Part shown: piece after piece, positions 20,031 through 28,819 of the stretch
Numbering within the stretch: the first letter of the stretch is position 1
Layout of the letters: every line of letters begins with the position of its first letter
Source: Chara braunii
Lineage: Eukaryota; Streptophyta; Charophyceae; Charales; Characeae
Assembly: GCA_003427395.1 (NCBI GenBank)
Contig: BFEA01000364.1
Location: 409,610-440,418, forward strand
Length of the DNA: 30,809 nucleotides
Direction of reading: 5' to 3'
Notes under the pieces: model-generated
Database searches by the model: none
The model's input: the letters and a program-made list of their open reading frames with translations, nothing else
Told to the model about the DNA's origin: nothing
Made by a program: the position numbers and the translations under genes

Positions 20031-20044
20031 TCTGAGAGAGAGAG
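19953..20044. repeat. (AC)n(AG)n compound microsatellite
   Basis: About 28 AC units are followed by an AG run. The order resembles the array 290 bases upstream, and the two flank a 200-base spacer downstream of the DUF4360 gene. Confidence 0.95.
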
Positions 20045-20317
20045 GTGGTGCCACTTGTTCGAAGTTTCTTTGGGAACGATCATCGTTAACCTTCTACAGA
20101 CAAACTGACTGTACTATTACCGGTTGAACCTGAACCCCAAATCAGCAGCTCGCGACGCGCCCCAGGTCACTCCTAATCGGACTGCCTCTCGAACTGCCTC
20201 CGACCAGTCTCTCGGACCCTAGACTCACCTTTCCCACTACCAGTCGCCTCCCAACCGGCCCTTCCCTCCCGTCCTTCTTTGCCGCCTCCCAGACTAGTAG
20301 CTCACGTCCGCCATGCC

Positions 20318-20995
20318 TTAGCATTTCTCCCAGACGAGATTCCAGACTTGACGGAAGGAGAAATCCTGAGAGTCAATTCCGACAATTCCGTTACCCTTGG
20401 CCGGACACCCGGGGCCAGGGGTCACCCGGGCTTCCGAGGCGAGAATGAGGTCCCTGGACACGCCGCACCTGCTGTAAACCAGNGTGAGGAACTTGTCCGT
20501 GACTTCGAAGTTCTTCTCGANCACTCCTGTGAACTTGCGCACGAAGCGAGCCGTCCCTGGAAACCCGGAGAAGTAGTACCACGTCTGAATGGTCGCCACG
20601 GCGCCCGCATCGAGCTTCACGTACCCGCGCATTGTGACCGTCCCCACCGACACGATAAATCCTCTGGGATACCTCAGCTTGANNGTTACCACGCAGCTCC
20701 GTNTCCGNTCCGCCAGCAATTTGTCCGTNGTNGCGTAGTANNTGCTGNACANGACCGTCAGCGCCTTCCCGTCGTTNGAGATGNCGCCGACAGCAGTCCC
20801 NGNAGGACAGCCGCTGCCCGCATAGCTGAGCGAATCAATNTTCACCGTTCCGGGCGGCGGACAAGTGGTAGCGGCTCCTCGGGCGGCCAGCTGGAGGAGC
20901 AGCGGCAGTAGCAGCAGCAGNATCGCCATTGCCGCAGTCGGACAGACAGATTGCTGTAGTGGTGCTCTCCTCACCGACCTCACGACCACCTTCAC
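20318..20995 (-). CDS. secreted DUF4360-family protein
   Basis: 225 codons from the first ATG (20995). The second Met (codon 23, base 20929) gives 203 residues and starts a textbook signal peptide (Met-Ala, then a Leu-rich core, then ARGAATTC), so I prefer it. After the signal the mature protein starts near TCPPPGTV. The DUF4360 pattern follows: IDSLSYAGSGCPxGTAVG (about residues 53-70), NDGKALTV, a YYxxTDK block, RSCVVxxKLRYPRGF, MRGYVKLDAG, WYYFSGFPG, and a conserved YSRCG near residue 177. The family-typical C-terminus WNLVWEKC closes it. Paired Cys suggest disulfides in an extracellular beta-rich domain. The biochemical role of DUF4360 is not known to me. The family is known mainly from fungi and bacteria. 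There are no introns and full family length. About 20 N bases leave some residues undefined. Confidence 0.88.
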   Translation of the reverse strand: MKVVVRSVRRAPLQQSVCPTAAMAXLLLLLPLLLQLAARGAATTCPPPGTVXIDSLSYAGSGCPXGTAVGXIXNDGKALTVXXSXYYXXTDKLLAXRXRSCVVXXKLRYPRGFIVSVGTVTMRGYVKLDAGAVATIQTWYYFSGFPGTARFVRKFTGVXEKNFEVTDKFLXLVYSRCGVSRDLILASEARVTPGPGCPAKGNGIVGIDSQDFSFRQVWNLVWEKC

Positions 20996-21095
20996 CTCCC
21001 TCGTCTTCGAGCGTCTTCCGAGTTTCGTTCGACAGCGGAGGGTCCTCCCGTCTTCCGTGTTGCCTTTTTGGTGACAGTATTGAGGTAACCGGATG

Positions 21096-21103
21096 TATTT
21101 ATA
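21096..21103 (-). promoter_or_regulatory. TATA box of the DUF4360 gene
   Basis: Read on the minus strand the sequence is TATAAATA, a consensus plant TATA box. It predicts a start near 21070, which gives a 5' leader of about 75 bases to the first ATG or 140 bases to the preferred one. Confidence 0.65.
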
Positions 21104-21548
21104 GGTAGGTAGTTACTGTAAACTTGCTCGCTATTTCGTTTCGAATGGACTCCGTCTTCCTCCTCCAGCACTAGACACCCTGATAAGGGATGCATACAAG
21201 CTATCTTTCCGGTCCTGTGCAGCCGAAATTAAGGTGCGTTGTGTTCGGGGGACCACGGCAGAAGCCGGAGGCCATTGGAAATCATCCTGAAGTGGTTGCT
21301 GACCTTCTTTAGCTCTTGGAAACAGAGGTGTTTACGACAACCAAAGCTCCGGAAAGGATGTGGCACGCCGTGCACTCTGAGCAGAGCTGTGGCGCGCGAG
21401 GCCCTAGTGTCGTGGAGGCGGCCGTAAGCAAAGGTGTTGCAAACATCCAAGCTTGGACCTCGCCAGATGTCTAAACGGGGGTGCTTACGAGGACCTCATA
21501 AGGATCGGAAGGCTACGGTAGCGGGAACAAAGGGTAATTACAATACAA
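21104..21548. other. upstream region of the DUF4360 gene
   Basis: No other gene is recognised. Short GC-rich ORFs on both strands (21229-21450) lack any family signature. Confidence 0.4.
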
Positions 21549-21702
21549 GGGAGTCACAAAACGAGCTATAATTGCACTATGGGGCAAGATACAGTTTGCA
21601 ATTGCCCTTCTGGCAACCTAGCTGGCTAGAAAGCTGGGTTGCAAACGGGTATATCTTGGCCCATACTGCAATTATAAGTTACAACTCGTTTTTGTGACTC
21701 CC
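21549..21702. mobile_element. small TIR element (GGGAGTCAC family), copy 2
   Basis: It is 154 bp. The left end is GGGAGTCACAAAACGAG. The right end is GTTACAACTCGTTTTTGTGAC then TCCC, in reverse complement GGGAGTCACAAAAACGAG. The inverted similarity continues through TATAATTGCA, GGGCAAGATA and GTTTGCAA. There is no ORF. The flanks (CAA on the left, GCG on the right) do not show a duplication. Confidence 0.7.
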
Positions 21703-22067
21703 GCGAAGTTTCCCCTAGAAGGAGTACAATTAATTCGCGGCTCCGCGGCGCAATTCCCGGCCGCCAATATGTTTTGCTGTGAAACTACGGCGACGCGCTG
21801 TTTTCGTGATCATGTTCTCTGCAGCTGCGCCACGTCGTTTCGCACTCGCCTCACTGCGTTCTGGTACTCGCACAAGCACTTTCCCGTGAGAGGAATGCCA
21901 ACCGGACGATGACCTGACTGTAATCATATTCCCAGCTCAGCCAAAAAAGTTCTCGTAAAAAACAAAACAAACAAAAAAAAAAAAAAAAAAAAAATTGTCG
22001 TGTGAGGAAAGCTCCTGACACTGCCGAGCCCAGTTTCAGACGAGGCGTTGGACGATCTGGGACCGGA

Positions 22068-22172
22068 CCAGGGGCTAGGTCCCACTTAAGCGAATTAAGC
22101 GATATTGACCGTAGATAGCAAAGATCAACGGCCAGAATCTCTTAATCCGTGCAAGTGGGACCTTGCCCCAGG
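22068..22172. mobile_element. 105-bp foldback element
   Basis: The ends CCAGGGGCTAGGTCCCACTT and AAGTGGGACCTTGCCCCAGG are inverted copies. Similarity runs on through GATTAAG and GGCCGTTGATC to a loop of about six bases (22116-22121). The whole element folds into one hairpin, typical of a MITE. No target duplication can be assigned. Confidence 0.6.
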
Positions 22173-22750
22173 AGCAGCGGTCTCAGGCCGCCAAGAACCG
22201 CGAACATTCTGCATACCTGGGTGGGCTTTCTAAAGGTATACTCAAAATTCCGAAAGTCGTGGCACAGCAGTGATTCCAATTCGAATTACGGCTGGGTTGT
22301 AGGCGGTCTTTCATCAGCTGGGTTGTCCAATTCGAATATCCTTGGGGACGTCCGTCAAAATTGGAGCCATGCAGAGAGGATGAGGACGGCCCCTGCCCAA
22401 GGGTGAAACGAATAAATTGAGAGGAATTACATCCCGTCAATATTCCTCGCTTCTTCCCCATTAAAAAGAGCTAAATAGGGCTCCGAGGGCAAAAGAGAGA
22501 CATTGATAGGGGATTGCTTTTTGTGGAATTCTCGGAATTTTCCGCGTCTCCGTTCTGGTACTGGGTATTTTGGATTGCTCTTTGGTTGAGCCAGTTCGAC
22601 CGTTTTTTTTGGGGAAGATTGCAGATTTGAACCCGGTTTCCGGCACAAGCCTGTGCTGCTTGAGAGCCCCAAATAATTCCATGTTTTGTTTTGTTTTTTT
22701 TAAAGCAAATAATTCCATGTTGAGATCTTCAGGAACTCCCGGCCTCAGGC
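22173..22750. other. intergenic
   Basis: There is no convincing gene. AATTCGAAT-type short inverted repeats lie at 22278-22340, and a short tRNA-like T-arm string at 22625-22640 was not supported. Confidence 0.35.

Positions 22751-22753
<3 letters not shown>

Positions 22754-22784
<31 letters not shown>
22754..22784. repeat. (TA)n microsatellite
   Basis: About 15 TA units replace the expected Sm-site region of the U2-like sequence next to it. Confidence 0.95.
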
Positions 22785-22788
<4 letters not shown>

Positions 22789-22891
22789 TTTAGTATCGTG
22801 TGACCCGATGGGCCACATATCAGATATTAATAATTAAACTGATCAGAACAGACACTACACTTGATCTTAGCCAAAAGGCCGAGAAAGGTAT
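22785..22891 (-). ncRNA. U2 snRNA-derived sequence, probably a pseudogene
   Basis: Read on the minus strand from 22891 it starts with ATACCTTTCTCGGCCTTTTG and GCTAAGATCAAGTGTAGT. These are the first 38 bases of plant U2 without change. Then the branch-site recognition element GTAGTA reads GTAGTG. Stem IIa carries a seven-base insertion (CAGTTTAATTATTAATATCTGATA), and stem IIb is present (GTGGCCC-ATC-GGGTCAC). At about base 107 the similarity ends in a TA microsatellite, so the Sm site (AUUUUUG) and stems III/IV are missing. A TATA-like TTATATTA lies about 20 bases upstream, but I find no plant upstream element (RTCCCACATCG). This suggests a truncated retropseudogene or dead copy. Confidence 0.75.
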
Positions 22892-23184
22892 TGCTCGAGA
22901 TTATTATAATATAAAATGCAACATCCTTTTTTTTTTTTTGAAAGAAAAAAGAAAAGAGCTGATTGTAATAATAAAAGAACAGGAAGTTCTACAGAGTCTT
23001 CTGTCAAGAATAAGTACACCAATCTGAAGTCGAAATGCACAAAATCCTTCCCGGCCCTTTTTTCTTTGTTTACTTCTTTTGTGGCTGAGATCGTTCATTG
23101 GGGATTTGTTTTCTCCCACCTGAAATTAATCGGATGCCATCAGCATCCCAACTCCGCACCTTTGCTGAACCTGGTCATCAACAG

Positions 23185-23242
23185 CTGTGTGTATATGTGT
23201 GTGTGTTTGTGCGTGTGGGTGGGTGTGTGTTTGTGTGTGTGN

Positions 23243-23303
<61 letters not shown>
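23185..23303. repeat. (GT)n microsatellite
   Basis: About 120 bases of GT with a few GTTT and GGGT interruptions, ending in GCGCGCGC directly before the next TIR element. Confidence 0.95.
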
Positions 23304-23306
<3 letters not shown>

Positions 23307-23313
23307 CCATGAA

Positions 23314-23769
23314 GGGGCTCGTTCGACACTCCTCGGGCGCCTAAAGTCCCTGAGGAATTGTTCGTTCCACCTATCCTCGGGGATGCAGTCGGAAACCAAA
23401 AAGTGAAAATACTCCGAAGGAAATTCCTTGGGCTCCGAGGATTCCCCAGCCATTTCTTCCTTTAGCCCAAGGGACCTCACGAGGTCCCTTGGGCAAAACG
23501 AATCCGTGTTTCACGGAGAGGAGCGGGCACATGGGTAGAGAGATGTTACAACCGAGAATCTGGATCGTGCCAGCACCCTATTGGCTGAAGGCCTCAAACA
23601 CATTTGATTTTTTTTTCTTTTCTTTTTTCTTGTCTGACATCGTTCGAAGGAAATGTCCTCGGGCGATGTCCCCGAGGACAGGTGGAGCGATGGCGGGAAT
23701 TTCCTTGAAAATCCCCAAGGAAACTTCCTTGGGCCCCGAGGACACCCCAAGGAGTGTCAAACGAGCCCC
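23314..23769. mobile_element. PIF/Harbinger-type MITE, 456 bp
   Basis: The left terminus GGGGCTCGTTCGACACTCC and right terminus GGAGTGTCAAACGAGCCCC are inverted repeats differing at one base. GAA flanks both sides (23311-23313, 23770-23772), a 3-bp target duplication as in PIF/Harbinger, although TWA is the usual target. The terminal G-run followed by GTTTGA-like sequence also fits that superfamily. The interior has subterminal palindromes (AAGGGACCTC-ACGAGGTCCCTT; GTCCTCGGGCGATGTCCCCGAGGAC) and no transposase. The left half is shared with 28232-28440 and, inverted, with 17690-17872. Confidence 0.8.
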
Positions 23770-24060
23770 GAAGTCTCATGCGCTGGCGGAATGCGGACCT
23801 CCCAGGAAGAAGAGAGGACGAAGGAAACGGAGCCAATGACCAACTGGCAGCGGGCTCAACAAGCTGGACAGATATTCGTTTACTTTTATTTTCCTTTTGG
23901 AAAACTCCCATTGCGAATCACAACAGGGGAGAGGTCGGGGAGAACGGAGATTCTTTCTCTTCTCTCCTCTTCCGTTTTCTATGGCTTCGCTACACCAAAC
24001 GTGAAACTTCACAACAAATATTCGTCCTTTTTTTGTACTGTTTCTTTTTTTAAACCCCAT

Positions 24061-24133
24061 ATAGACCACGGATCAGATATAAACTGATCAGATATCAAAA
24101 CGAGAACGAGTATTCGGGTAGAACATGGAAAGA
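24061..24133 (-). other. possible decayed U2-like fragment
   Basis: On the minus strand, TATCTGATCAGTTTATATCTG then ATCCGTGG resembles U2 stem IIa. ATATCTTTCC lies 56 bases before CAGTTT-type sequence, the spacing found in U2. The bases between do not match. It may be chance. Confidence 0.25.
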
Positions 24134-24185
24134 TATAACCCCATAATAATTGTCGTTTTTGCATCCTCCCGGGGCCATGGTCAGC

Positions 24186-24318
24186 AGCAACATTGAGTGT
24201 CCTCAATGCCCGAATCTAGTCATGTCTGTGGAGATGTGCAGAAAATGGCGTCGAGTTCCCTCAACTGCATCTCCACAAACACAACCAGATTCGGGCCTCG
24301 AGGAAACTCAACGTTGCT
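24186..24318. mobile_element. 133-bp hairpin MITE
   Basis: Ends AGCAACATTGAGTGTCCTC and, in reverse complement, AGCAACGTTGAGTTTCCTC. Inverted similarity extends about 55 bases per arm through GCCCGAATCT and TGTGGAGATG. AGC flanks both ends (24183-24185, 24319-24321), a candidate 3-bp duplication. There is no ORF. Confidence 0.7.
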
Positions 24319-24636
24319 AGCGGGACTAGGCTCTGGGTGAGTGGTCGAGCGAGGCCCTCCAAGGGTCCCTGGCTACCACAAGGGAGTCTCGAAAGTTCAT
24401 TATTCCTTGTTTTTCCTTTTGTTTCCCTAAACTAGGCTATATTCCTCTCTTCTATTTCACCTTTCACTTCCTACCTATCACTACGTCTATACAGGGGACC
24501 ACTGCAAGCGTAGCTGTTTCTCACTATAAAAAAGACACGAATGTGAAAAAAAATTAAAAACATTGCCCCCTACCCTGATCGGCCGTGGTCAGGGAGTAGG
24601 GTGAGCCACAAGTTTTCTGGCCTACCCTGGGATTTA

Positions 24637-25200
24637 GGGTCTTTAGACACTCCTAAAAGAATCCTAAAATTTTTAGGACGAGTCCTAAAGGATTTTTAGG
24701 ATTTCGTGCGGCGTAGTTACATGCAATCCTAAAAATCATCTTTTAGGATTTGTCCTAAAAGGTCTCACGCAGCCGGTTTTCATATGCGTATACGCAGCCG
24801 CGTCAGCGGAGTCACCAATGTCCGTCCATTCCTGCCAATGTCCGTTTAATCCCCACCAACGGCTACCGTTCGTGGCTGTTGCCCGCGTCGACCCGCAGAA
24901 AACCTCCGATGTCCGACCATTGACCCGACGGACCGCTTCTGCACCAGCAACTCCGTGTCTACGGTGCCATGCGCGCGACGCAATGAGTCTGTGAAACGCG
25001 GGAATCCTAAATTTTTCAGTAGGTTGGGAGCTACTGGAACATTTAGGACGATTTTGCCTGGGGAATCCTAAATCCTTTAGGACTCGTCCTAACGCCGTTT
25101 TCACATTTTTAATCTCAAAATTGGATTTAGGATTGCGTTCAACCAAGACGCAATCCTAAAAACAGGCACTTTAAGCCTTTTAGGAGTGTCTAACGAGACC
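24637..25200. mobile_element. PIF/Harbinger (Tourist)-type MITE, 564 bp
   Basis: The left end is GGGTCTTTAGACACTCCTAA. The right end reverse complement is GGGTCTCGTTAGACACTCCT, so the left end lacks two bases. TTA flanks both sides (24634-24636, 25201-25203), the preferred 3-bp target of this superfamily. Subterminal regions carry many copies of AATCCTAAAA or its complement, plus AGGACGAGTCCT, probably transposase-binding repeats. The terminus is related to the 23314 element (GACACTCC). Its middle (24770-25010) is GC-rich and has no recognisable gene. Confidence 0.8.
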
Positions 25201-25218
25201 CTTAGAAACGCGCAACCA

Positions 25219-25219
<1 letters not shown>

Positions 25220-25252
<33 letters not shown>

Positions 25253-25263
25253 GGGGGGGGGGG
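25220..25263. repeat. T32 G12 homopolymer junction
   Basis: About 32 T are followed by 12 G, 17 bases after the MITE's right target copy. The run length is likely to be unreliable. Confidence 0.9.
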
Positions 25264-25579
25264 AATGCTTTAGTCTATTCGTGGGGAGCAGCACCTGCTG
25301 GAAACCGGGCCCAGCATCCCATGTAGAATTATACAAGTCATTTCAAATACCACGTCCATTACCTGGCTTTGGCTAAGAACAATTTGAGAACTATTAAGGA
25401 GTTCAAGGAATTTTAGGAAAAACATGGATAACTGCTGACCTATTGCTAGGCTACTCAAGCAGCAGTTACTTAGTCAAAACGGAAAGCCGCAAAAGTCCTT
25501 CGAATGCTCAGAACCCCCGGAATCCCTAACAAAACCCTATAAAATTCTCTAACACTCTCTTATTCCCTGCCAAGCTCTC

Positions 25580-26330
25580 CCAGGCCTCATGCCCCAACCC
25601 TGCCAGGTTACAGGGCAACACGACTCACCCCAGCTCCGGCCAGCGTCGTCCCGACAAGAACCCTTCGTTTTGCACTTGGAATGCCCGCCCCAAGGCATCC
25701 CCAAATCTCTCTATCAGGCCTCACACTCCTGCTATCAACAGGTTACAGGGCAACCCCCCAGCACCAGCCGACGTCGTTTTGGCATCAAAAGACCAAAGAT
25801 CCATGAATATAACAACATCAAAGAAACCTAAAGTGAGTTGCAAGAAGTACCCAGAATCCTAAAGCATTCCCAAGACCGCCAAAAGCAACCGAGAACAACA
25901 ATTTTTTTTGCAAAAATTGAGAACAAATTAGGATAATTTGGAAGACGATATAATCAAAACCACGTTACCCCAGTGCTCTTCAACCGACCAGCCTTCAGCT
26001 GCCTCAACCCACCTATCCTAGATACCAAGTTCAACTAGGCTTCATGCCCCCAACCGCTGGGTTACAGGGCGGTGCGACCCACCCCATCTCCGACCCACGT
26101 CGTCTTAATAGCAGCTCGCGGTTAGCCAGTGGACTGCCTTCCACCATTGACAGTTTCCCAAATCTCTCTACCAGGACTCTAACCCCCACATAACTCAGGT
26201 TACAGGGCAGCGCAACCATACGCCAACTCCGGTCAACATCGTTCTGGCATCGACCGACCTTAAACTCATGGATATGATGGTGAAACCCGTCGTCGGATGA
26301 TCTGCTGAACACGACCACTGCAACCAAGGT
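25580..26330. repeat. composite A-B-A-B repeat with GGTTACAGGG
   Basis: GGTTACAGGG starts at 25606, 25741, 26060 and 26198. The first and third copies share an upstream GGCYTCATGCCCC, and the second and fourth an upstream CCAAATCTCTCTAYCAGG. All continue into CTCCGGCCA-CGTCGT-type sequence. The period of the pair is about 455 bases and the inner spacing about 136. It is non-coding. Confidence 0.7.
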
Positions 26331-28231
26331 TTCAAAATATTTGGCTTCTTTCGTGCACAGGTCGTGCTCGACATACCCAGATCACCTAATCCCTCCCCCT
26401 AATTTCCACTCCGGCAAGACTTATCACGGTGGAGTCACCATCTCCATTGCTGTTGTGCCCCATTTTCGTCGTAACAATTAGCCCCCTTGCCAGCAAGACG
26501 CGTCGTATCCTTCCAACTACTAACCCCACTTAACCAAACGACACTCACCCCTATCTATGCGACCCCAACATGGATGGGTACGCCGGAGAGAAAAAAAAAC
26601 ACCATCGAAATCCAAGTATATCACACACAATAAATGCAAAAACAAACTACTAGAATACAACTCTACAGGGCGAAATTCCGACACTGCGAATAAGGGTTTT
26701 CAACTTGATTAGAAGATCAATATCCATGCAGGGAAAATTGTTTCAGAAAAAGCGGAACTTAGACAAAAAATAGGATTCTGCTATAACATTAGAAGCACAA
26801 AACATTAAACTGTGCGGCTGAATTTTAAAAAACAAGACTTAGTCTAAGAGATTAATTTTTGGTGTCCAAATAGACTTAATAATTTACGGCTCTGATTTTC
26901 AAATCCAAGGATACAGAAAGTCGCTTACAAAATTTGCCAGATGATATAATTTGAGGACTAATTTATATGAGTACAAAGGAAAGTAGTCGATTGTAAACTT
27001 CGACCATCAATCTATAAAAAAGAAAATTACGAATTGAGAATCAGACAAGAATCAGTTTTACATATCATCCGTCGAATGTTGAGATTGGCGACATTAAATT
27101 CACCATGCAAGAAGATAGCAGAAAATAGACTAGGTTGCCATTTACAAAACAATATCAAGCAACAATACCAATTAGACATCCATGACACTCAAATCATCTA
27201 TCGCAGACTATCGGAGTAGTACGAAGGGTTAAATAAAAAAAAAAAATGTTAAACTTACAACTCCTATCACTAAGTGAGGCCACCTTGAACTTTTCCTGAA
27301 GTCACCAATCGCTATAGACCATCACACACCGCTCCACTCCCGTACTCCCCTTGTCTAGCTGCCCAACCGCTGTCCAGACCAAACTCAGCCCGCGCCTCTT
27401 CCTATAGAAGGTGTCACTCCTGCCCACAATCGGTACTAGTATAGCCCAACAGCAAAGTGCACCACACAAAATAGATTAGTGGGACGCCCCCGCCTCCCTG
27501 TTACTCCCCAAACGCGGTTGCCTTATGAATGACCATGTCAAGCTTGTCAATACACCTTCACAAAGAATTCATTACAAATCCAACGCCGTATGACAACAAA
27601 GTACCAAAGAAGTGAGAGAGAGATTAAACATAGAAGAAACAGAGAGTGCCCTCATAACCCTATGCCACTTGACACCCTCCCCACCACGGCTACTTAGACC
27701 ACTTGGCCCTCCTATCTCCATATCCACGGAAGACTCTAAGAAGTGACTTGGCCACACACGATATTGACCCGCCATGCCCTCGTGAAAGCGTCATTGCAGC
27801 TTCGCGTCTGAACGCACGGTAGTGCACCCGCCATTTTGATTCGGGCAGGCACAACGCTCCCAGTAGGGCTGCCCTCGCTGATCTCAAAGAGGGAGGCCGT
27901 GCGAAATTTAAATCGTCATGTTTCCAGCTCCCATCGTAGATGAACAAGAACAAAATATTGCGCAGTCACCTCTTGAGTCGATGACAATGTTTTATTTTTT
28001 TTTGGTCCGTAAATAAAGGGGAAACTGGGCCTTGCCACACCACCGAGTCTCACCAAAACTTAGAACTCCTAAAATGAGAATCAATGTCTTTTTCTGGAAA
28101 AAAAAAAGAAAAAAAACGAAACAGGAGATGTGGGGTCTCATCACACCAGTGTCGAAAACTCACTTCTCGACATTTTCTCACACTGCATAGACTGTAGAAG
28201 AGAAAATGTAAAAGAACGAGTCAACACATGA
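26331..28231. other. gene-poor intergenic stretch
   Basis: I see no gene, RNA gene or element boundary here. Short ORFs lack any family signature. Confidence 0.4.
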
Positions 28232-28440
28232 GCGTCCTTAGACACTCCTCCGGGACGCGATTCCAAAGATGTCGTCGTCGTTCCACTTGTTTTGTCCTCG
28301 GAGCCGATTTTCAGAAAGACAATGTGAAAACAGTCCGAGATCAAATCCTCGGCCTCGAGGATTCACCGAGCAAATCGTCCTCAACTCCAAGGGACCTTGT
28401 GAGGTTCTTTGGAGCACAAGGATCCGTGATTCACACGGTG
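28232..28440. mobile_element. left part of a Harbinger-type repeat related to the 23314 element
   Basis: GCGTCCTTAGACACTCC followed by CGTTCCACTTGTTTTGTCCTC, ATCCTCGGCCTCGAGGATTC, AAGGGACCTTGTGAGG and ATCCGTGATTCACACGG matches, block by block, the first 210 bases of the element at 23314. No right terminus (GGAGTGTCAAACGAGCCCC) is found before the window ends. The copy is therefore truncated, or is a longer element that includes the pseudogene to its right. Confidence 0.6.
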
Positions 28441-28819
28441 TTGGCATCGAGCATGGAAGGCAAATTGGAGGCCGGACATGGTCCACTTGTGGTCCAGGGG
28501 CCGGGTGGCGAACATTGTCTACCTTCAATTTCATGGAGGTCCACCAACGGCCTCGTCCGTTTACCGTTGGCATTGGATGATGGAGAGGCGTGTCGTCATT
28601 TTCAATCGCCTCGTTTGGAGACCATGGCGCTCTATCTCCGCTCAACCTTTGTCTTACCCCTAGTTCGACGGGGTTGAACGCCCCCCGCCAAACAGCACCG
28701 TGGTCAGGGAAGGGGGGGGAGAGGGGACGTGTTCTAGTGGCGTGGACGGGTGCCCCGGCAGTGAGGGACCCCGCTGCATTGCCATTTTTTTTTTCTTCAT
28801 CTCAAGACATGGTGTCCGT

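Noticed and set aside
22610-22670. tRNA-like string on the minus strand (GGGTTCAAAT)
   Set aside because: The T-stem does not pair, no D-arm or anticodon arm can be drawn, and the acceptor ends match only by a G run and a C run.
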